A stretch of DNA of 64,000 bases from the NCBI GenBank assembly GCA_014802345.1, contig JAAVCM010000027.1, positions 1-64,000 of the forward strand, given 5' to 3'. This document shows, in pieces, positions 7,766 to 16,175 of the stretch. The notes beneath the pieces are model-generated. The model was not told the origin of the DNA. It saw only the letters and a list, made by a program, of their open reading frames with translations, and searched no databases. Every line of letters starts with the position of its first letter. Position 1 is the stretch's first letter. This DNA is from Bacteroides sp. (GTDB lineage Bacteria > Bacteroidota > Bacteroidia > Bacteroidales > Muribaculaceae). Both the position numbers and the translations under genes were made by a program.

Positions 7766-9367
7766 ATGAAAAAAATCATCATTTCGATAGCGCTCTCACT
7801 GCTCACCCTCTCGACACTCGCACAGTTGAAGATGCAGTTCACACCGGAGCGCAAACTGCGTTATGCGGAACAGATAATAGAGAATTACTACGTCGACGAT
7901 GTCGACACCGCCAAGGTAGTCACCGAGGCAATCGTTGCCATGCTCAAGACGCTTGACCCCCACTCCACCTATACCTCTCCCGAGGAGACGCGCGAACTGA
8001 CCGAACCGCTCGAAGGCAACTTCTCCGGCATCGGTATCCGTTTCCAGATGGTCAAGGACACTCTGTATGTCATTGAATCTGTCCCGGGAGGCCCCTCGGA
8101 AAAGATGGGTATCATACCCGGCGACCTCATCATCGAGTGTAACGACACCGTCATCTCAGGCGTGAAGATGAAAAATCCCGCCATCATGAAGGTGCTGCGC
8201 GGACCGAAAGGCTCGATAGCCAACCTTAAAGTCCTCCGCAAGGGGAGCGACAAGCCGCTTGAATTCCGAATCATCCGCGACGACATCCCCATTTACAGTG
8301 TCGATGTCTCCTATATGGTCAACGATTCCGTGGGCTACATCTCCCTGAGCCGCTTTGCCGAGACTACGACGGAGGAGGTCAAGGCTGCGATGAAAAATCT
8401 GCGCCGTCAGGGTATGAAACACCTGATTTTCGACCTCACCGACAATGGAGGAGGATATATGCACCCCGCCATTGACCTCGCCGAGATGTTCCTGAAAGAA
8501 GGTGACATGGTGGTCTACACCGAATCGTCCAAGAACGGGACGGCACAGTCGGTTGCCGAGTCGGACGGCGATTTCCTTGACGGTCGCGTGGTCGTGATGG
8601 TCAACCAGTATTCCGCCTCGGCCTCCGAGATTCTTTCAGGTGCCATTCAGGACAATGACCGGGGGGTCATCGTCGGGCGGCGCACTTTCGGCAAGGGTCT
8701 CGTGCAGCGTCCCTTCCCCTTCCCCGACGGCTCGATGATGCGCCTGACCATATCGCGCTATCACACCCCCTCGGGACGTTGCATACAGAAGCCCTACGTC
8801 GACGGTGACGACGAGGCTTACCAGCGTGATATGCTCGAGCGCTACAAGTCCGGCGAGTTCATGAATGCCGACAGCATCCACCACTTCCCCGATTCACTCA
8901 AATTCTACACAAAACGCCTCAACCGACCCGTCTACGGCGGAGGCGGCATCCTCCCCGATAAATTCGTGGCTATCGACACGACTATGTATTCCGACTACTA
9001 CCGCGACCTTATCGCCAAGGGTGTCATCAACAACTTCTGCATCAACTACGTCGACACCCACCGCAACGAACTCAAAGCGCGATACAGCAATGACAATGAA
9101 TTTGTCAGCGGTTTCACCATCACCCCGCAGATGATGGACGACGTGATAGCCCTCGGCAAGAAAGAGGGTGTGGAGTATGACGAGGCGCAGTATGACCGCT
9201 CTCGTCCACTCCTCGAAGCCGTCATCAAGGGTCTCATCGGACGTGACATCTTCGAACAGGCCACCTACTCGAAAGTCATCGCCGATTTCAACCCCATCTT
9301 CACCGAGGCACTCACAATAATCACCGACCCCGCCATCTACGGCTCCTATCTTACCCCCGGAGAATGA
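7766..9367 (+). CDS. S41 family C-terminal processing peptidase (CtpA/Prc-like)
   Basis: The 533-aa exported serine protease has a signal peptide (ending STLAQ) and an N-terminal helical part with YAEQIIENYYVDDVD. A PDZ domain covers about 85-175 (GIGIRFQMVKDTLYV, GIIPGDLII). The tail-specific protease domain has NQYSASASEI with the likely catalytic Ser285, and TFGKGLVQ with Lys310, spaced 25 residues apart as in Prc. It is expected to cleave or quality-control periplasmic proteins from their C-termini. Its stop overlaps the next start (ATGA), so expression is probably coupled. Confidence 0.93.
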   Translation: MKKIIISIALSLLTLSTLAQLKMQFTPERKLRYAEQIIENYYVDDVDTAKVVTEAIVAMLKTLDPHSTYTSPEETRELTEPLEGNFSGIGIRFQMVKDTLYVIESVPGGPSEKMGIIPGDLIIECNDTVISGVKMKNPAIMKVLRGPKGSIANLKVLRKGSDKPLEFRIIRDDIPIYSVDVSYMVNDSVGYISLSRFAETTTEEVKAAMKNLRRQGMKHLIFDLTDNGGGYMHPAIDLAEMFLKEGDMVVYTESSKNGTAQSVAESDGDFLDGRVVVMVNQYSASASEILSGAIQDNDRGVIVGRRTFGKGLVQRPFPFPDGSMMRLTISRYHTPSGRCIQKPYVDGDDEAYQRDMLERYKSGEFMNADSIHHFPDSLKFYTKRLNRPVYGGGGILPDKFVAIDTTMYSDYYRDLIAKGVINNFCINYVDTHRNELKARYSNDNEFVSGFTITPQMMDDVIALGKKEGVEYDEAQYDRSRPLLEAVIKGLIGRDIFEQATYSKVIADFNPIFTEALTIITDPAIYGSYLTPGE

Positions 9368-10119
9368 AAATCAGGAAACTGCGTCCGCTGCTTCTCACAG
9401 TCCTGTCACTTATGACCGTCACCGGCGTAAGTGCCTATAATTTCCTCTTTATCGGCGACTCCATAACCGACGGCAATTGGGGTAACCCCAAGGGATGGCC
9501 ATGCCCATCCGAGAACCGCAACAGCGCAGACCGGAATCATGTCTACGGCCACGGCTATGCGGAGATGTCGATAGGCCGACTTGCCTCACAGAATCCCGAC
9601 ACGACGGTGCGTTACTACAACCGTGGGATAAGCGGCAACACTCTCCCGCAGATGGCGGAACGGTGGGAGAAGGATGCGATGAGCCTCAACCCCGACCTAA
9701 TCTCAATCCTCATCGGAACCAACGATGTCCATGCCGCCCTCAAACGTGGCGAGACCATCGACTATACGGCATGGGAAGCTACTCTCGACTCCCTCCTCAC
9801 CCTGAGCCGCGAGCGCAATCCTCAGGTGCGGCTGATGCTCGGCACCCCCTTCACGGCACGTGTCGGAAAGGTAGGTGCATCTCCCGCATACGAGGATGGA
9901 CTCGAGATGACACACCGACTCGCAGAGGTGATACGCCGCATTGCCGCGCGCCACGGTGCGACGCTTGTTCCGTTTGACGTGCTGGTTGAGAAACTCACCT
10001 CCGACACCTCAGCCGTCCCTCCATCCTACTGGATATGGGACGGTATTCACCCGACCACACCCTGCCACACCCTCATGTCGGATCTCTGGCTTGAAAAGTA
10101 TGCCGCTCAATCCGAGTAA
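9364..10119 (+). CDS. Secreted SGNH/GDSL hydrolase (esterase family)
   Basis: The 251-aa product has a signal peptide (LLLTVLSLMTVTGVSA). Block I is FIGDSITDG with nucleophile Ser33, block II contributes RGISGNTL, block III is GTNDV, and block V is DGIHPT with Asp226 and His229. All catalytic positions are present, so an active carbohydrate or lipid esterase is likely; the substrate cannot be read from the sequence. Similar proteins in gut Bacteroidales often deacetylate glycans. It overlaps the S41 gene by 4 nt. Confidence 0.88.
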   Translation: MKIRKLRPLLLTVLSLMTVTGVSAYNFLFIGDSITDGNWGNPKGWPCPSENRNSADRNHVYGHGYAEMSIGRLASQNPDTTVRYYNRGISGNTLPQMAERWEKDAMSLNPDLISILIGTNDVHAALKRGETIDYTAWEATLDSLLTLSRERNPQVRLMLGTPFTARVGKVGASPAYEDGLEMTHRLAEVIRRIAARHGATLVPFDVLVEKLTSDTSAVPPSYWIWDGIHPTTPCHTLMSDLWLEKYAAQSE

Positions 10120-10169
10120 CCGCCATATACCATGATGATGCAGGAAGCTACGGCAATCCACTGCCATAG

Positions 10170-10280
10170 CTCGTTGAAATCAACGAAGCCAAGAACCTCT
10201 GCAACCGTGTCTCCTTTGTGATTGGACTTAAAAAAATGATAGCTCAGGTCAAGGAATTTGAACCGATGGTGATCTACTGA
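10170..10280 (+). pseudogene. Possible gene remnant (36 open codons)
   Basis: After a TAG at 10167, 36 codons stay open to a TGA at 10278 and read like ordinary protein (LVEINEAKNLCNRVSFVIGL, then KKMIAQVKEFEPMVIY). The preceding triplets in the same frame (HDDAGSYGNPLP) also look coding up to the stop. There is no start of its own. It may be the tail of a lost gene, but I do not recognise the family and chance is not excluded. The rest of the gap between 10120 and 10391 holds only the terminator below. Confidence 0.25.
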
Positions 10281-10316
10281 GCTATTAAAGTTTTAATAAC
10301 TACTAAAATACTAATA

Positions 10317-10357
10317 AAGGAGTCAACTGTATGGAAACAGTTGACTCCTTCGTTTTT
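10317..10357 (+). terminator. Strong hairpin terminator after the parE-coaD-S41-SGNH operon
   Basis: A perfect 14-bp stem AAGGAGTCAACTGT / ACAGTTGACTCCTT with a 6-nt loop is followed by CGTTTTT. It sits between convergent genes and may serve both strands. Confidence 0.9.
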
Positions 10358-10391
10358 CTGTCGTTTCCGGCTCAAAAAAACTTCGCAACTT

Positions 10392-12719
10392 TTAATTAAT
10401 TATCACTTTTTTATTTGTGAGTCCTACCCTTACAACGTATATACCCTTAGGAAGTATTTTATCAAACGGATATTTTTTTTCAATCTTTTCCTTTGTATGA
10501 CACCTGCCATCTATAGAATAAATCGCTATATCTGTAGCATAATTACTTAAAATCCGAACACCATTAGAAATATGGTCAATAATAAAATCCTCATCTCTGA
10601 GGGATTGAATAATTTTTGACTCGTTGATAATTTCCATAATGCGTATGTCGTCCAGAAACATTGTAGAACCGAAATCTGTGTCACATCCGATTCCCAAAAA
10701 GAACTCTTTCTCCCCGTCAGGCAATTTTGCCGATAGTTCAGCCCATTCTTCCTGATTTGTGATTGTCTGCTGAATCGGCGTTGCAAGTATATTTCCATCT
10801 CTGTCAAAGAGACTAATTGTCAGAATATCGGTAGCATCTTCAAGTTTAGCATGTTTTCTTGTCAGAAGTGAAATCCGATATTCCTTGTCCTCCGAGAGTC
10901 CTATTTTCGTTGTAGTAAGAATTCCACTGGTGCGGTGTCGGTTTATTCCGTTTTGAGAGACAGTAGAAAATTTCAGGTATCCCTTGCCGCTGGCTGCCAA
11001 TGGCATTTGTGATGTTTCGTGGTTTGATAATAATGTTACGACTGAGAATTCTCCAATACCTGTTAAGTTATTATAGTTCCATGATGACGGGAGACGTAAT
11101 TTCTCAAAATCCTCGTACCAGTGGGTGACTTTGTCACCCGACATGTCGTCAGATATACCTGAATTACTGTTGACTGCAAACAATCTTATACCATTATCCT
11201 CAATGCTGATTTCTTCCAGACGAATTCCTGTCGCCTTTCCGCCAATCGTAAGGGCGGCAGGTGTGGTAGTATCCGTAAACCTGTCATTACCTGATGAACC
11301 CGGAAACGGACAGCCGTCACTGTTTATTTTTCCGTAAGTCACCGCAGAAGCCGAGGGCGACTTATAAGTTGATGAGGCACATACCACATAGCATTGCTGA
11401 GGATATGATGAATTGATTTTGTTTGAGACTGCTTTGGTCGTCAACTGTGGACCTATGTGGAAAATAAGTAACCCCTTTCCCGGTTCGGCGGCATGAAATC
11501 CAGATCCGTCTCGGTTTTCTATAAGAAAAAAATCATTATCTGTTCCTGTGTCTATACGAAAGATGTTATCGGATTCAATTACATTTATAGTATCCGATTT
11601 CAGAATCTGAGCATCTGCCCATCCAAAATTATAGACTTTGACATAGGGATTAAAATCAGCAGGTGAGATGCCGTCGTTATTCCAACTGCCTGATGCCATT
11701 ATATCCCAATCACCTGTACCGAGATAGCTGCCACCTGTTTCATAGTCTGTATCATAATAGTCCATTGCACCCAGCGCATGGCCTATCTCATGGCAATGCG
11801 GGCCGATTCTTGAAATACCGTTCCCTTTATTGTCTCTCAATTCAGGCGCACAAGAGTATTTGTCAATTTTCATTCCCTGTATGGTTATGGGATTGAATGT
11901 CATCTCATGCGCCCAAATCGCATTGGATGATGCTCCAGCTTCCTCACCATATCCCGCATAGATAATATGGACGTTATCCACATATCCGTCATTATTCACA
12001 TCATAATCGGCTAAATTGACTTCTTTTATCGCCTCATTGATTGCTTCTTCAAAAAGGGCGTAAGGATTCTTATCATTTCCCCCAACCATGCTGTTGCCAC
12101 CATAGTATTCCATATTATATTTTGTAGTATATGGACCCAAAATGTCACTGTCTAAATGTAGTTGTCCGCAAGATGTCCAAAGGTAATAATCGCGGACACT
12201 ACCAATCGCTCCATCATCCGTATAACCATCTTCATTAAAAAGCCGTTGGAAATCCGATAGATCTTTTGTAAACGGTCTATCACGGAACTGCATAAGAATA
12301 ACAAGCACCTTACGGTTGCCATTTACCTGTGATTGTACTTTATATTCCACGTGCGGTGAAGATGTATGAGCCCTTGTTCTGTTTGGGGTAAGAGTTGGAA
12401 TGAGACCTTTTCGGGTATTTTCCAAAAACACGTTTGTCGCATTGTCAATTTTATGTTTGGATGTCAGTTGATAATCTGAGATTATTACCCGTCCGTCTTC
12501 TGCTTCTGTCGCATAAAACCAATTGTTTCCTCTTGAAAGAATGGTATAACCACTTTCATCCGTGGCAAATTTGCAATATTCATCCCCTTTCACCTGTAGA
12601 TATGTAGTATCCCCATCAACTATAATGGATATTTTGTTAGGATATGCAGGGATAGCCCATAAATGTTTAATGGAAATAATTGTAAAAACAAGCAACGCAA
12701 TAAATGCTTTTCTGTTCAT
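10392..12719 (-). CDS. M6 family metalloprotease with T9SS C-terminal sorting domain
   Basis: The 775-aa secreted protease has a signal peptide (ending HLWA) and a propeptide-like region (YLQVKGDEYCKFATDESGY). The M6 catalytic domain carries the zinc motif HEIGH at about 310-314, followed by GAMDYYD and GTGDWDIMASGSWN as in immune-inhibitor-A-type enzymes. A jelly-roll-like region then precedes a C-terminal type A sorting domain of about 70 residues (ATDIAIYSIDGR and KGIYVVRVGLTNKKVIIN). That domain marks it as a substrate of the T9SS encoded in this window. It lies 71 nt downstream of the BACON lipoprotein gene on the same strand, separated by a hairpin. The region is AT-richer than the surrounding chromosome. 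Confidence 0.9.
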   Translation of the reverse strand: MNRKAFIALLVFTIISIKHLWAIPAYPNKISIIVDGDTTYLQVKGDEYCKFATDESGYTILSRGNNWFYATEAEDGRVIISDYQLTSKHKIDNATNVFLENTRKGLIPTLTPNRTRAHTSSPHVEYKVQSQVNGNRKVLVILMQFRDRPFTKDLSDFQRLFNEDGYTDDGAIGSVRDYYLWTSCGQLHLDSDILGPYTTKYNMEYYGGNSMVGGNDKNPYALFEEAINEAIKEVNLADYDVNNDGYVDNVHIIYAGYGEEAGASSNAIWAHEMTFNPITIQGMKIDKYSCAPELRDNKGNGISRIGPHCHEIGHALGAMDYYDTDYETGGSYLGTGDWDIMASGSWNNDGISPADFNPYVKVYNFGWADAQILKSDTINVIESDNIFRIDTGTDNDFFLIENRDGSGFHAAEPGKGLLIFHIGPQLTTKAVSNKINSSYPQQCYVVCASSTYKSPSASAVTYGKINSDGCPFPGSSGNDRFTDTTTPAALTIGGKATGIRLEEISIEDNGIRLFAVNSNSGISDDMSGDKVTHWYEDFEKLRLPSSWNYNNLTGIGEFSVVTLLSNHETSQMPLAASGKGYLKFSTVSQNGINRHRTSGILTTTKIGLSEDKEYRISLLTRKHAKLEDATDILTISLFDRDGNILATPIQQTITNQEEWAELSAKLPDGEKEFFLGIGCDTDFGSTMFLDDIRIMEIINESKIIQSLRDEDFIIDHISNGVRILSNYATDIAIYSIDGRCHTKEKIEKKYPFDKILPKGIYVVRVGLTNKKVIIN

Positions 12720-12735
12720 ATATTAACTTATTAAG

Positions 12736-12773
12736 GTCACTCCACCCTAATAATAGAGATAGAGTGGAGTGAC
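12736..12773 (-). other. Intercistronic hairpin between BACON and M6 genes
   Basis: A perfect 10-bp inverted repeat, GTCACTCCAC / GTGGAGTGAC, with an 18-nt loop fills most of the gap. There is no T-run downstream on the minus strand, so it more likely sets transcript stability or partial read-through than full termination. Confidence 0.5.
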
Positions 12774-12790
12774 TTATCAATTACCGAATT

Positions 12791-14299
12791 TTAATTCAAT
12801 TTAATTACCTTATATTCCTGTTTCAGTTGCTGCGGATTAAATTGAATTAATTTTGGTGTTTTGCTTTCTTGTTTCTTTGGCATCAATGTTGCTTTTCTAT
12901 CAACACCTCTACTTACCATTAAATCAAACCAGTACCAAGAAATTTTTCCTGAAAATTCACCAGAAGGAAGGATACACCAATTGACAACCTGTAAATATGC
13001 GTCGTTTAATAAATTTGCAGGTAGAGTATAGTTGGCTTCCTGTACCGGCCCCTCTAATCTCTCCCTGATTTTATTTCTATCGGTATCGTTTATGTAAGTG
13101 TCATGTGGAGCCGGATTCTTTTTTATTTCTTGAGAGATGAGGAATGCAATCTGAGCATCGGTACATAATAAAGTCTTAAACTCACTTGTTCCCACTACTG
13201 CCCACGAATAGAATTTATCGGCATACGCGCTATGAACTGCATCTTTTGTTGAACGAATACGATAAACAAATTGATCATCAATAACATCTAAAGAAGCTGA
13301 AATATAATCACCATCAATATAAGGAGAATTGTATAGATCATCGACCTTTGTTGTTATAGCCATACGATTGATTTCACCGATTTCATTATTATTATCGTAG
13401 GCAACCGAAATAAGCATATACTTTTTATTGGTAGGAAGTCCATACCATGAGAAGTAATTACCATATTCACGGAATTGCTCGGGAGTACGTCTTACCCAAG
13501 TATTGTCATCCACATTATTAGATGTAGCTTTTTCAATGTCAGAATTAGTTAATCCATTTGCTTCCAATTCCGGGATAAGCGTAAAGTATACATGATGTAT
13601 ATTGTTACTGAATTCATATCCCCATACTGAACTTTCGGTTAGTGTCACCACATCAACTGGATGTGCGTAACATGAACTGATACCATGCTGAACTACTTCT
13701 TTTGTTATTGATTTAATTCCTGATTTCACAATAAAAGTAGCTCGTCTCTCAGTTGAATTATTTGTTCCAGTGGGCCAGACCTTGATTATTTTGTCACCTG
13801 TACCGCTCATATTTGAAATACTAAGCCAATCGGGTTTACCTTCAATTACCCATGAAGCATTACAAGTTATAGTGAGTTCTTGTGCGTGTGCCTGTCCATT
13901 CGCTTCCTTTGCAAATGGCGCATCGAGGCCTGACAGCTCAAGGATTTGTTCTGCTCCGGCCACTGTCACCTTAATGGCTTGAGAAAGTGAGCCGTCATCA
14001 GTCCTGACGGTGACAGATGTGGTTTTTTCTTCCGTAGATTCGTTTCTCTGTGCAATCAGTGTGATACTGTTGGTAGATTTCGACACACTCAACCAGTTGT
14101 CACCACCCGAAACACTCCATGAAGTGTTACTTACTACACCAATAGAAGTCGTACCACCATTTGAATTGAACGATACGGCCGTCTCATCCACTGATAGTGT
14201 AGGACTGACAGGTTCATCATCTTTACCGCATGAATTAAGAGCGGCACTCATCAATCCAACCATAACAATGGTCATCAGATTCCAAAAAAACTTTTTCAT
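12791..14299 (-). CDS. BACON-domain lipoprotein, C-terminal domain unknown
   Basis: The 502-aa product has a lipoprotein signal (lipobox LNSC, Cys about 24). Two BACON beta-sandwich domains follow: one at about 35-115 (SVDETAVSFNSNGGT, SNTSWSVSGGDNWLSVS) and one at about 118-210 (CNASWVIEGKPDWLSIS). A C-terminal domain of about 280 residues, which I cannot name, begins near YAHPVDVVTLTES. BACON domains bind glycans or glycoproteins such as mucin, or act as surface spacers. It is the first large gene after a strong promoter and leader, with the M6 sorted protease next. A pairing of binding lipoprotein and protease at the surface is plausible (inference). Confidence 0.8.
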   Translation of the reverse strand: MKKFFWNLMTIVMVGLMSAALNSCGKDDEPVSPTLSVDETAVSFNSNGGTTSIGVVSNTSWSVSGGDNWLSVSKSTNSITLIAQRNESTEEKTTSVTVRTDDGSLSQAIKVTVAGAEQILELSGLDAPFAKEANGQAHAQELTITCNASWVIEGKPDWLSISNMSGTGDKIIKVWPTGTNNSTERRATFIVKSGIKSITKEVVQHGISSCYAHPVDVVTLTESSVWGYEFSNNIHHVYFTLIPELEANGLTNSDIEKATSNNVDDNTWVRRTPEQFREYGNYFSWYGLPTNKKYMLISVAYDNNNEIGEINRMAITTKVDDLYNSPYIDGDYISASLDVIDDQFVYRIRSTKDAVHSAYADKFYSWAVVGTSEFKTLLCTDAQIAFLISQEIKKNPAPHDTYINDTDRNKIRERLEGPVQEANYTLPANLLNDAYLQVVNWCILPSGEFSGKISWYWFDLMVSRGVDRKATLMPKKQESKTPKLIQFNPQQLKQEYKVIKLN

Positions 14300-14350
14300 G
14301 TTTTGGTTTATTTTGCCTATCGACCCTCCTGATTCAGCAGTTTGTCTTAT

Positions 14351-14581
14351 TTACGACGAAAGCGTGAGAGTCTGTACTGTTGCTCGTTCACGCTTACAGA
14401 GGCTTCTCGCATTGCCCATCTCAGTAGAACGAGCAACGCAGAGGCCCACGCTTGTATGTAAAATCCAACTCTGCGCTTCCATACGAAAACGCAGACAATG
14501 AGATGTTACATCACCATGAGCATCTACCGTTGCTTCACTCCTGACTGAGATTGAAATTTTGCGAGAATTTCTGTAAGCCAA
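14351..14581 (-). other. Uncertain 76-codon leader ORF, or part of a structured 5' leader RNA
   Basis: The ORF (MAYRNSRKISISVRSEATVD...) lies within the transcribed leader predicted for the BACON/M6 operon. It begins about 105 nt after the likely transcription start and ends 51 nt before the lipoprotein ATG. It has no signal peptide and is Arg/Ser/Thr-rich. Its 3' half overlaps a long inverted repeat, GTTGCTCGTTC / GAACGAGCAAC. I cannot decide between a real small protein and a structured RNA; its placement argues that the leader has a function. Confidence 0.35.
14375..14437 (-). promoter_or_regulatory. Leader hairpin upstream of the BACON lipoprotein
   Basis: An 11-bp perfect inverted repeat, GTTGCTCGTTC and GAACGAGCAAC, encloses about 40 nt in the long leader. 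A smaller hairpin, ATAGCTG / CAGCTAT, lies nearer the transcription start at about 14625-14644. Together they suggest a folded 5' untranslated region. Confidence 0.45.
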
Positions 14582-14693
14582 GAATCAAGCGTCAAGTAAA
14601 CGCCTTCTATTCAGTATACGGTATAGCTGACTCGACAGCTATATCCTCCCACCTCCTAACCCACGACCCGGGCCCTGCAGATGGTCGGTAATG

Positions 14694-14724
14694 CAAAGAT
14701 ATTACTAATTTTACTGATTTCAAA
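14694..14724 (-). promoter_or_regulatory. Strong Bacteroidetes promoter for leader-BACON-M6 operon
   Basis: On the minus strand TTTG is at 14724-14721 and TATCTTTG at 14701-14694, with a 19-nt spacer. This is an excellent match to TTTG-N19-21-TAnnTTTG. Transcription would start near 14687, giving a leader of about 390 nt before the lipoprotein ATG. Confidence 0.75.
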
Positions 14725-14796
14725 ATTTAACAATAGTTATTTAACATATTGACACTACCAACCGTTACACAAAATAAAAAATGAGGGTTTGTCAAA

Positions 14797-14845
14797 ATTA
14801 ACTGCACCCCAAAAGTTTTTGTCTAACTTTTGGGGTGCAGTTAAT
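14797..14845. repeat. 21-bp perfect palindrome resembling paired IS3-type ends
   Basis: ATTAACTGCACCCCAAAAGTT, a 7-nt loop TTTGTCT, then its exact reverse complement. The segment CCCCAAAAGTTAGACA readable on the minus strand resembles the terminal repeats of IS3/IS150-group elements. The two ends point outward with almost nothing between them, as in a collapsed insertion remnant. It could also act as a bidirectional terminator. Confidence 0.6.
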
Positions 14846-14902
14846 AAGCATGAATTATGACACAGCCTATTCTTTTATCGTTTGAGTTCTGGTGAACTTT
14901 GT

Positions 14903-15418
14903 TCAGAAATCTATGCCCACTCGTAGTGCAAGCTGAGGGTGGAGAGTCTTCTCGTCGCTCCAGCCGAGTCCGCGGAATGTCATGCCTATGCCAACGTTGA
15001 GATTTATTCTCTGTCCGAGTGCGAGGCGATAGCCTACGGTGGGAGAGAGATAAAGGCGGTAGTCGCCGAACATCACCCCTCCGATGCGGAGGTCTCCGTA
15101 GAGTGGCACATGACCGAAAGTCCAGTCTGTGCGTCCCTGCACGAATAACGGAATCTCGAAATTACGCAGACCGTCGCGGGCGGTTATACGCTCCCATGCC
15201 ACACCAGCCCCGAGAAAGAAATGGGGCGAGAACTGAAATCCGTGTGTGGTCGAGAGGCTGTAATAGACCTCGACGTTATTTTCGCCATAGCCTTCGTCCC
15301 TGAAAGAGAAATCGGTATTGATGTCAACAAAACCACGATAACCCTTCCGGGGGTCACTTGCGTGGAGCGATATGCACGAAATCAGCAGGACGAGAAGGAG
15401 GGAGAGAACGTGTTTCAT
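14903..15418 (-). CDS. Small outer-membrane beta-barrel-like protein
   Basis: The 171-aa product has a signal peptide (LLLVLLISCISLHAS). It then shows about eight alternating strands with Gly and aromatic residues (GFVDINTDFSF, FFLGAGVAWERI, YRLYLSPTVGYRLAL, INLNVGIGMTFRGLG) and a terminal aromatic (VGIDF), the usual signature for outer-membrane insertion. It probably forms an 8-stranded OmpA/OmpW-like barrel. No function can be assigned. It stands alone between the palindrome and the 11-mer lipoprotein gene. Confidence 0.65.
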   Translation of the reverse strand: MKHVLSLLLVLLISCISLHASDPRKGYRGFVDINTDFSFRDEGYGENNVEVYYSLSTTHGFQFSPHFFLGAGVAWERITARDGLRNFEIPLFVQGRTDWTFGHVPLYGDLRIGGVMFGDYRLYLSPTVGYRLALGQRINLNVGIGMTFRGLGWSDEKTLHPQLALRVGIDF

Positions 15419-15500
15419 GGAGGATGGCCGTTTGATTACAATAACTCTGTAACGGACAGAAGCCTTTTATTATTGAAAAACAAACGTTAAAACAATCCTC

Positions 15501-16067
15501 TTATTTCATAAGTTCCTTGACCTTGTCGGCTCCCTTCTGGGCTGCGTCGGCTGCCTTTGTCTTGGCTGCATCAACAGCATTTTTGGCAGCGTCCTTTGCC
15601 TCGCCTACCTTCTCGGAAGCGGCATCCTTGGCGGAGTTCACCTTCTCGGCGGCTGCATCTTTAGCATCCTTGATTTTGTCGGCAGCGGCATCCTTGGCTG
15701 ACTCGACTGCGGCCTTGGTCGAGTCGGCGAGATTCTTGGCAGACTCTTTGGCTGCTTCAAGAGCGGAGTCGGCCTGTGCTTCAAGTTTAAGCCCTGTGAA
15801 ACGGAGTGCGGCGGCAGGATCCTTTGCCTTAACCGCAGGAGTCACTTCATTGAGGAAATCGGTTGCGGCAGCATCCTTACCCTCCTTGACGAGCTGATCG
15901 GCATAGTCCTTCGCTTCATCAATATAGATTTTAAGACTGTCGGGGTCGGAACAGTTCTCGATTTTAGCTTTAAGGGCTGCGCCCTTGTCTTCGGCCTTCT
16001 TTTCAGCGCTACAAGCAACCAGCATGGCTGCACCTACAACGGCGAGAGATAGAATTAACTTTTTCAT
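15501..16067 (-). CDS. Lipoprotein with 11-residue Ala/Lys/Asp repeats (LEA/YtxH-like)
   Basis: The 188-aa product has a lipobox (LVAC, Cys19), a short globular helical part (NCSDPDSLKIYIDEAKDYADQLVKEG), and then a long amphipathic helix. The C-terminal third is built of consecutive 11-mers of the form KDAAxEKVxxA (KDAAADKIKDA, KDAAAEKVNSA, KDAASEKVGEA, KDAAKNAVDAA). Eleven-residue periodicity is typical of LEA-like and apolipoprotein-like helices that lie on membranes or protect under stress. Its role here is inferred only as envelope-associated. It ends about 80 nt before the barrel gene. Confidence 0.7.
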   Translation of the reverse strand: MKKLILSLAVVGAAMLVACSAEKKAEDKGAALKAKIENCSDPDSLKIYIDEAKDYADQLVKEGKDAAATDFLNEVTPAVKAKDPAAALRFTGLKLEAQADSALEAAKESAKNLADSTKAAVESAKDAAADKIKDAKDAAAEKVNSAKDAASEKVGEAKDAAKNAVDAAKTKAADAAQKGADKVKELMK

Positions 16068-16175
16068 ATTAGTATTCAGAATTATAAACCTATTTACTAA
16101 AACCTATTAGAAAGACAAAAGTTCATTAAGCGATTATTGAAAAACCAGTCATATCAGCCTAATCTCCACAAGCCA

